The notes under the pieces were generated by a model, which saw only the letters and a program-made list of their open reading frames with translations, searched no databases and was not told the DNA's origin. 64,000 nucleotides of DNA from Lichina pygmaea (lineage: Eukaryota; Ascomycota; Lichinomycetes; Lichinales; Lichinaceae): contig OY730173.1 in NCBI GenBank assembly GCA_963422465.1, positions 1,302,001 to 1,366,000 of the forward strand, given 5' to 3'. Shown one piece after another: positions 57,363 to 64,000 of the stretch. A program made the position numbers and the translations under genes. Positions within the stretch are counted from its first letter, which is position 1. The number at the start of each line of letters is the position of its first letter.

Positions 57363-58836
57363 ATGAGCTCAACGCCGTCTCGCAACGGGCTCGTGATGCA
57401 GCCCGAAGAGACCCGCATATGCGTGGTCATGGTGGGATTGCCTGCCCGTGGCAAGAGCTTCATAGCCCAGAAGGGTCTGTTTTCCGATGAGCTTGGGCGC
57501 ACACGGCCTTCGATCGCGCCTCTTGCTGCTCTCCACAGGGCTGATGGGACAGTTCTTGCTGGTCGGTAGTCGTTCGGTATCTTGCATGGCTCTCGATCGA
57601 AGCGCGCGCCTTCAATGTCGGGTCTTATCGTCGCGCCGACAAGCCGCGGCCGACGGCGGACTTCTTCGACACGTCGAACCCGGAGGGCGAGCGGCTTCGT
57701 CGCGCCGCCGCCGAGGCTGCCGTCAGCGACATGTTCCGCTGGTTCCGTGAGGGCAACGGCGTGATCGCCATCCTCGACGCCACCAACTCGACAAAGGCCC
57801 GTCGCCGCTGGATATGCGACCGCTGCACGGCCGAGAACATAGAGACCATCTTCGTCGAGTCCAAGTGCGACGACGAGAACGTGATCATGTCGAACATCCT
57901 TGAGGTCAAGACCACGAGCCCGGACTACAAGGGTTTCGATCCCGAGGTGGCGGCCCAGGACTTCCGCAACCGCATTCGGAACTACGAGAAGGTCTACCAG
58001 ACCATCGACGAGGACGAGAAGCATCTGACGTACGTCAAGCTCATCAACGTCGGCAGCCAGATCGTGATCAACCGCATTCAGGACTACCTGCAGAGCCGTG
58101 TCGTGTACTACCTCATGAACCTGCACATCCGGCCCCGGGCCATCTGGCTTTCGCGCGTTCGTGGCATCTCCGTCGTCCTTGCTGCCCGGGCCTGGAGAGC
58201 TCGAAACTGACGATGGCGCTGCAGCACGGGGAGTCGCAGTACAACCTCCAAGGCCTGATCGGAGGCGATGCCGACCTGTCTCCGCGCGGCGAGGCCTACG
58301 CCCGTGCGCTGCCGGTCCTGGTGGCGTCTTCGGTCGGCGACGACCGCCGTCTTACCATCTGGACCTCGACCCTGCAGCGGACGATCCAGACGGCCCGGTT
58401 CCTGCCGGCGCAGCACCAGCGACTGGAATGGAAGGCCCTGGACGAACTGGACTCGGGCATGTGCGACGGCCTCACGTACGAAGAGATTGAGCAGCGCTAC
58501 CCGGACGACTTCAAGGCCCGGGATAACGACAAGTACAACTACCGCTACCGCGGCGGCGAGTCCTACCGCGACCTCGTCATCCGGCTCGAGCCCATCATCA
58601 TGGAGCTCGAGCGAGGCGAAGACATTCTCATCGTCACGCACCAGGCGGTCCTGCGCTGCATCTACGCTTACTTCATGAACATACCGCAGGAGCAGTCTCC
58701 TTGGATGGAGGTTCCCTTGCACACGCTCATCAGGCTCACGCCCAAGGCGTACTACACCCTGGAGGACCGCCTCCGAGCCGACATTCCAGCCGTCAGCACC
58801 TTTCGGGCCCGTGGCGCTTCGACCAAGCTCTCTTGA
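57363..58836 (+). CDS. 6-phosphofructo-2-kinase / fructose-2,6-bisphosphatase
   Basis: Bifunctional enzyme setting the level of fructose 2,6-bisphosphate, the activator of glycolytic phosphofructokinase. Three exons, 57363-57474, 57570-58156 and 58225-58836, give 436 residues, close to yeast Fbp26 (452). Kinase part: ICVVMVGLPARGKSFIAQK (Walker A), VVRYLAWLSIEARAFNVGSY after the intron, GVIAILDATNSTKARRRW, and VKLINVGSQIVINRIQDYLQ. Bisphosphatase part: LSRHGESQYNLQGLIGGDAD (phosphohistidine), LTIWTSTLQRTIQTARFLP, LDELDSGMCDGLTYEEIEQR, YRGGESYRDLVIRLEP and ILIVTHQAVLRC (second His). Both active sites look intact, so hydrolysis is likely retained. The two donors (GTCTGT and GTTCGT) are weak, but phases and protein alignment fix them. 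Confidence 0.93.
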
Positions 58837-59961
58837 CCCGCTCCGAGACCTTTTCCCAGGGTCTGGGGCTCTCCGCCAGTCGCGCATCGTGCGCCGACCA
58901 CGTTGGTGTCACATCAGCCGGCACGTGCCTTTTCTTCCAAGAACACATACGTGTAGGATCACTGCGAACCTGACCGGGTCAAACGCATCCAAGAAGCAAG
59001 TCATATATACAGTAGCTTGCCCCTGGTGCCAAAAACAAAATTTATCTTACTGTTTTTTTGTTCAAGCAAAACACCTTTGTCCCATCGCGATGATTGTGAG
59101 TGTTGACTTCGTTCCCACGTGAGTATGTCCAAGCCACCTACAGTATTCCCCAACTCTCACACAAGGTGAAACTTGATCCACCGGCGTCACAACCATCATT
59201 GTCTTCCTATCGTACGAGTGATGTGGTCTTTGTACATGACTACTAGAGATCTGTAGTCTTGTTGTCGTGTATGTATATGTGTGTGCGTGTATGTGTGTGT
59301 GTGTATGTGTGTGTGTGTATGTGTNNNNNNNNNNNNNNNNNNNNNNNNNNNNNNNNNNNNNNNNNNNNNNNNNNNNNNNNNNNNNNNNNNNNNNNNNNNN
59401 NNNNNNNNNNNNNNNNNNNNNNNNNNNNNNNNNNNNNNNNNNNNNNNNNNNNNNNNNNNNNNNNNNNNNNNNNNNNNNNNNNNNNNNNNNNNNNNNNNNN
59501 NNNNNNNNNNNNNNNNNNNNNNNNGACGGTGCTTAGAGCAAACATGACGACGTCCAACATCCAACAGAAGTGACTTGATATCCGTTGCCAAGCCATTACT
59601 CAACTACTCACTTTACGGCAGTGCATCTACTGTGCCCACTGTGCCGACTTTGTCCACAGCGTTCACCATGTCCACCATGCTCACTTGGATTCTTTGCTGA
59701 TGGTCATCTTGGAAGCTACTTGAAGGGAGGGAGAAGGAGAAGATTCGAGTGGGCTGTACAGGGGAGGGGGAGGTTTGGTTTCTTCAGGATTGTAATACAG
59801 TGTAGTGTCCAGAAAAGAGTATTCTTGGATCTTTGATCCTGCCGGATTTTATCCTCATCATGAGCACGACGCTTGATCAAATACTCGAAACATATCCTGC
59901 GGTAGTTTGACTTCAGCTCTGCCTGCGATTGAATTTTAATTCTGCGGCGATTGAGGGGGGT
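58837..59961. other. Intergenic with TG microsatellite and assembly gap
   Basis: This contains the 3' UTR of the preceding gene, a (TGTA/TG)n microsatellite at about 59266-59324 and the gap. No gene is supported on the visible bases. Confidence 0.5.
59325..59524. other. Assembly gap, 200 N
   Basis: Exactly 200 unknown bases begin inside a TG-rich microsatellite. The round number suggests a scaffold or placeholder gap of uncertain true length. Confidence 0.98.
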
Positions 59962-61095
59962 TCATTCTCTCTTGTAGTTCGGCCCGGGACTTTGCCAGGC
60001 GTGATCTCGCCATCTGCCTAGTATCTCTTGAATGTCTCCGAAGAGATTCTCGACCGCAGGGTCCACGTCCCCGTCCAAGACGCTTTGCCACTTGACCAAC
60101 GTTTCGTCGAGTTCCTCGACGGAGCTGACCCCGATGACGCTCACTCCCAGTCGTTCGTGCCCATCTTCGTCTGCTCGGTTGGATCGCTGGTGCCGCCGCG
60201 TACCTAGCACAGCACCGTCCGCGAGCCAGGCCTTCAAGGCAAAGCTCAAGGCGACACTTTCCAGTTTTTGACCCCGCTGGTCGCAGAGCTGGCTGGCTGC
60301 TCGGCAAGCCTCCCGCAGTCCGTTCTCGGCCGGGTGGAAGTCGCCTTGAGCACCTACGGGCACTCCCGTCCGTCGAAGCAGGCCCATGCCTAGGGGAGAG
60401 GCGTTCAGGACAACGTCGACGCCGGCGGATTGGAAGCGCGGCACTCCGACAGATTGCAGGGTGGTGTTCTGAAGTGTGAGGTTGGCATACGACATGACTG
60501 CATCCAAGGGCTCGCCCGTTGTTCGCAGGATCATCTGAGCCAATTCGCAAAGTGACAGGACCGGATAGCCAGATATTCCAACGTATTTCAGACCACCAGT
60601 ATCTTCACGAACTCGTCGCAGCTCCCGTACTGCGGCAAAAACTTCTTCTGGTGAGACGAACTCGACATCATGACACAGAACAAGATCGACGTATGGCGTC
60701 TTCAGGCGCTGTAGGCTTCTTTGGACGCTATGTCGGACCCGTGCTGGGGAATAATCAAACTTGGATGCAGAGATCCTGCCAACTTTTGTGGAGAGGAAGT
60801 AATCATGTCGTTCGAAGCGGTCCAGGACGTCCTCGCTATGCAGGGCCTGGCCAAGAAGCTCTTCGGCTGGACCATAGTACGGTGAAGTGTCAAAGCCACG
60901 TATACCTTGTGATAACGCGCTTTGGACAAGTTTGGTGGTCGGAAGGCTATGGGGGTCCAGATTATACTGTGCCGTGAATGTTGCCGTCCCGAAGAGCAGA
61001 GGGGGGATTTCATCGGATAGCGGCGTCAGGTTCCTTGCCGTCGATGACTGGACAGTCTCTGGGTCTCGATGGTCGAAAGAGCCCGGGCTCGCCAT
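59962..61095 (-). CDS. Aldo-keto reductase, D-arabinose 1-dehydrogenase (Ara2)-like
   Basis: Single exon of 377 residues. Matches the NAD-dependent D-arabinose dehydrogenase branch (yeast Ara2) of the aldo-keto reductases, which supplies D-arabinono-1,4-lactone for erythroascorbate synthesis. Landmarks are LLFGTATFTAQYN, GIRGFDTSPYYGPAEELLGQ (catalytic Asp and Tyr), DYFLSTKVGRI (catalytic Lys), YVDLVLCHDVEFVSPEEVFA (catalytic His), GGLKYVGISGYPV and DVVLNASPLGMGLL. The C terminus contains GVSSVEELDETLVKWQSVL. Plant L-galactose dehydrogenases are the other close relatives. The start at 61095 (MASPGSFDHRD) fits. It is divergent from MED8. Confidence 0.9.
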   Translation of the reverse strand: MASPGSFDHRDPETVQSSTARNLTPLSDEIPPLLFGTATFTAQYNLDPHSLPTTKLVQSALSQGIRGFDTSPYYGPAEELLGQALHSEDVLDRFERHDYFLSTKVGRISASKFDYSPARVRHSVQRSLQRLKTPYVDLVLCHDVEFVSPEEVFAAVRELRRVREDTGGLKYVGISGYPVLSLCELAQMILRTTGEPLDAVMSYANLTLQNTTLQSVGVPRFQSAGVDVVLNASPLGMGLLRRTGVPVGAQGDFHPAENGLREACRAASQLCDQRGQKLESVALSFALKAWLADGAVLGTRRHQRSNRADEDGHERLGVSVIGVSSVEELDETLVKWQSVLDGDVDPAVENLFGDIQEILGRWRDHAWQSPGPNYKRE

Positions 61096-61680
61096 GACGA
61101 AATACGAAAGGAATGAAGTCGGGTAGATCAGGTCGTCACCGCTGAGTTGCCGTATACGGTACCGTACCGTACGGTACTCCCGATGTGTTGAACGTCAAGA
61201 GACTATTGTGAGATTCTTGAAAGGTACGGAAAGTAGTCTGCGGTAGATGGGCAGCAATAGACTCAACTCTTGGAGCTTCGATGAAGGTGCACCTGGCCAC
61301 GACATGGGCGAGCAAGACTGGCTAACGCTCTGGAGCCGAGGGGGCGGGGGCGGGGCATTACAATCCGTATCCCCCCCCCCCCCCCCCCCTCTTCTTTCGT
61401 CATCAGTAGCTGAAACATACCTGAAGAGAGGCATGGCGACGTATGTACAGTGCCAGTGAACGACAGATGTTAGCAGCTGCCCAAAGGCCGGCCAAAGGCC
61501 AGTCGAAGAGTCGCAACAAAAATTGCAAGCCCTTAGTTTGCAATCTTCACCGTCCCTAGGATTCAAGCGAAGGCAATGTTGCCCACATCGACCTTCTGAC
61601 CAAGCCTTTCAGACAACCAGGACGTCGGAGAGCCCCTGTTCGACGAACCGGCCGTCGTCGATCTGTATGCGGGGACGACC
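61096..61680. promoter_or_regulatory. Divergent promoter region, ARA2-like / MED8
   Basis: These 585 bp include a run of about 20 C at 61371-61390 and a GTACC/GGTAC palindromic cluster at about 61150-61176, close to the ARA2-like start. No gene is supported. Confidence 0.5.
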
Positions 61681-62497
61681 ATGGCTCCACTTACCCCTTC
61701 CGAGTGGAAAGCCTTGGAGCAATCGCGACAGCGGCTATACCAGCTGACCAACTCACTGGCGTCGTTGCAAAACAATGTTCAAGCGTCGGACCCGCTCCCG
61801 AACCTGTAAGTCTGGCTTGCCGGACGGGTCGAGAAGCTCTTTTGGGGTCGTGTCGAGCTGATGAGGACGAATGTCGTGGTCGACGTGTGCTAGGGCGTCG
61901 TTGCAGTCGCTCGCCTCGATCATCTCCCAGAACCTCCTGAGCCTGTCTCAGCACCTCGGCAGCCAACACGAGCTCTTGAAAGCGATCGTCGTGAGCCCGT
62001 TGCCAGGATTCCCAGCCTCGACCGAGGGGGATCTGTTGGGACAGTTGCTCCGCAAGAAGCTCGAACCGAGGACGGAGGGCTGGGTGGACGAGGGTCGTCA
62101 GGCCTCGCCGGGCCACGGCGCCGGCGCGCACCCGGCCGCTGCAGCCGCCGTGTGCTCGGAGCTGTGGGACTGGGCCGGCCGTGCCGCCAACGAGGAGGCG
62201 CGCAAAAGAACATGGGGCGGCAACTACACCCTGGAGGAGAAGCAGCTAGGGATCGCGAACGTGTCGACCGGTCTACAGAGGACGTTGCCGCAGGACGAGG
62301 ACGACGAGGACGACGCGGATGATCAGTCTTTCAACGGGGCAAAGCCAGACAGGGGCGCCGCAGGAACGACTCGTCGGCCGCGCGAACCGACGGGGCCGCC
62401 GCCGTCGAACATCGAAGACGTTCTGCGCTTCATGTGTACCGGCATAGAGCCCGGGACGCCCGCTGGCATCGCAGCCGGGGCGCACTTGCGGCGCTGA
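61681..62497 (+). CDS. MED8: Mediator head-module subunit Med8
   Basis: Two exons, 61681-61805 and 61894-62497, give 242 residues. Med8 contacts TBP and the Med18/Med20 pair in the Mediator head. The N-terminal helices read LEQSRQRLYQLTNSLASLQN, NVQASDPLPNLASLQSLASI across the intron, ISQNLLSLSQHLGSQHELLK and LLRKKLEPRTEGWVDEGR, the core signature of fungal Med8. An Asp-rich acidic run (DEDDEDDADD) follows, and the C terminus has IEDVLRFMCTGIEP, matching the conserved terminal helix. Intron: donor GTAAGT, acceptor GCTAG. The start at 61681 (MAPLTPSEWKALEQ) is supported by family length. Confidence 0.93.
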
Positions 62498-63349
62498 TGT
62501 GTGATCCATGTGAGATGTGTCCGTCTCTTTTGAGTTCTATCAATACCCTTCTCCTTCTTCCTCTTCTCCCTACGGCTTTCCTCCTTCTCTCTCATTTTCT
62601 CTCTCCCGTCATCTGATGCGCACTACGTAACAATGCCATCAAAACTTTTTGCCAACCAAGTCTTTCTTACAAGTCCCCAGGCACATGTCACACTGTGTGT
62701 GTGTGTGTGTGTTCCTATTGGCATACCAATTGATTGATTGATTGAAGTCTCCCACTATTCTAAAGCTAGCTAACTAGATTATGCCAGAAGCAGCAAGAGT
62801 GATTTAAAAGAATAAAGCTGTCTTCAGAGTAAAATCTGAACTCTTCCTTCTTCTCTATTCTGGAATCTCTCACTATGGATATCATGCCTGTGTGTACATG
62901 TGTTGTAGATCTTGAACTCTACTCTTCTTCTGCAGTGTTTGGGTGATGTTGACCAGATTGCTAGTGTCCACATTCTTCGTATGAATGTTGTGGACTAGCA
63001 CTCAGTAATATCACTGGACTATCTGTGCTGACAGTGCAAGACAGGCCAACCAGCCACTATCCTCTGCTAGTCTCTGGCACCCAGCTTCTGTCTCCACCAG
63101 GACTGACATATCCCCGCTAGGGTGCTGGTACAATAAGAGTACACAGCTCCTATCTCCCCCTGTGAAACAACCAATTTGATCCAGCTGTTTCTTGAGTTGC
63201 TGCGGAGGGACAACCCAGAAGCCCGAAGCCTTCTCCGGGTCCTCGACTCCGGATTGGCACACCAATAGGAAAGAGATTGGCTACTACTATTCATACATAC
63301 AGTGGATGATGCATAAAGAAGACCCAGCTGGCCTTCTTGACAGATCTAT

Positions 63350-63645
63350 CTCTCTGTGCGTCCCTCCATCTGTCTGTCTGTCCCTCCATCTCTCCTTCCA
63401 TCCTTCCATTCATGCGTTCATACCTCCATGCTTCCATGCGTCCAAGCGTCCATGCTTCCATGAGTCCATGCGTCCATGCGTCCATGTGTCCGTCTGTTCA
63501 TCACTCCATCCATCCATCTGTTCGTCCATCTGTCCGTTCATGCCTCTGCCCGTCCCTCTGTTTGTCCATCTGTCCGTTAATGCCTCTGTCCGTTCATCTG
63601 TGCGTTCATCCCTCCGTCTGTCTGTCTGTATGTCCCCCATTCACG
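63350..63645. repeat. TCCATNNG / TCTGTCCG tandem repeat
   Basis: Irregular units such as GTCCATGC, TTCCATGA, GTCTGTCC and TTCATCTG. Because the unit is about 8 bp, it is open in several frames on both strands, giving spurious ORFs rich in Cys, Pro, Ser and His. Confidence 0.8.
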
Positions 63646-63714
63646 GTACAGTAAAAAAAAAAAAAATGCCAGAAAAAGCCAGAAAAAAGACCGGGGGAGA
63701 CAAGAGGTGATGCC

Positions 63715-63870
63715 ACTATGGACGCTGAAAATGCATCTTGAAAATGCAACGTTGTTAATAGACATTGTCAACAGACATTGTGTATAGATGTTGTAAATGC
63801 CGTTGGAAGATGCATCTTGTAAATAGACGTTGTAGATGGACATTGTCAAATGAAGATTGTAGATGGCGTT
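63715..63870. repeat. Short degenerate minisatellite (GACATTGTNNATAG-like)
   Basis: Units such as AGACATTGTCAAC, AGACATTGTGTATAG, AGACGTTGTAGATG and GATGCATCTTG recur about ten times. Non-coding. Confidence 0.65.
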
Positions 63871-64000
63871 GAAAGATGCTCAAAACATATCCGGTACCAC
63901 GAGCACGTACAGTACAGAAAAGTACAGTACAGTACAGGAGTAAGGTAGCCGCGTGTTGTTAGCTAGTTGACGACGATTTGAAAAAGATCAGATAAAAAAA

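Larger units (their letters stand above)
62498..64000. other. Repeat-rich right end, no gene assigned
   Basis: A (GT)n run lies at about 62694-62712, a segment shared with 16254-16286 at 62753-62784, and tandem repeats at 63350-63645 and 63715-63870. A minus-strand frame at 63265-63011 (VEDPEKASGFWVVPPQQLKK) looks coding-like but has no family I recognise; it may be a transposon fragment. Confidence 0.45.

Noticed and set aside
57197-58126. 309-codon minus-strand open frame
   Set aside because: Antisense of the PFK2/FBPase2 gene, whose sense strand shows intact motifs of both activities.
63192-63710. 172-codon frame rich in Ser, Pro, His and Cys
   Set aside because: Encoded by an 8 bp tandem repeat that is open in several frames on both strands.

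Overview
This window looks like nuclear DNA of a filamentous ascomycete (Pezizomycotina; a Sordariomycete is my guess, not shown). The evidence is compact, moderately GC-rich genes with many short introns of about 45-160 nt, AG|GTANGT donors and YAG acceptors, fungal-only families (DUF1748, DUF1769, Cet1-type capping triphosphatase), and long gene-poor stretches full of microsatellites and GTAC-rich palindromic sequence. Coordinates of multi-exon genes were rebuilt by reading splice signals by eye and checking that the reading phase closes across every intron.

Left third (1-20 kb): the 5' part of a Ste6-like ABC transporter (-), a PBDC1/YPL225W-like protein (-), a DUF1769 protein (-), a coiled-coil protein (+), a 76-residue four-exon DUF1748 protein (-) that no long ORF reveals, pyruvate kinase (+, 8 exons), an Ame1/CENP-U-like kinetochore protein (-) and a twin-CX9C DUF3128/Emi1-like protein (+). 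From 15.4 to 20.4 kb I see no gene: there is a possible LTR-like fragment followed by two families of GC-rich non-coding tandem repeats.

Middle (20-37 kb): a dense block of conserved genes. These are an AP180/CALM endocytic adaptor (-), mitochondrial aspartyl-tRNA synthetase (+), NudC (-), the proteasome base subunit Rpn2 (-) and the mRNA-capping RNA 5'-triphosphatase Cet1 (-). Several introns here carry expanded CT/pyrimidine tracts on the sense strand.

Right half (37-64 kb): genes alternate with repeat-rich DNA. It holds a dead Tc1/mariner element with recognisable terminal repeats, a second transposase relic, two copies of a 177-178 bp TA-flanked MITE, and an 803 bp foldback element with arms of about 195 bp. 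Between them lie a CGH-type small cysteine protein, a class IV aminotransferase (ADC-lyase-like, -), the Mediator kinase CDK8/Ssn3 (+), a possible small secreted protein (-), two hypothetical proteins, a bifunctional 6-phosphofructo-2-kinase/fructose-2,6-bisphosphatase (+), an Ara2-like aldo-keto reductase (-) and Mediator subunit Med8 (+). A 200-N assembly gap lies in a TG microsatellite.

The genes do not form a biosynthetic cluster or operon-like system. Functional echoes (two Mediator subunits; pyruvate kinase and PFK2/FBPase2, both glycolytic) are probably coincidental. The least explained parts are the repeat array at 16.3-19.1 kb and the small inverted-repeat elements.
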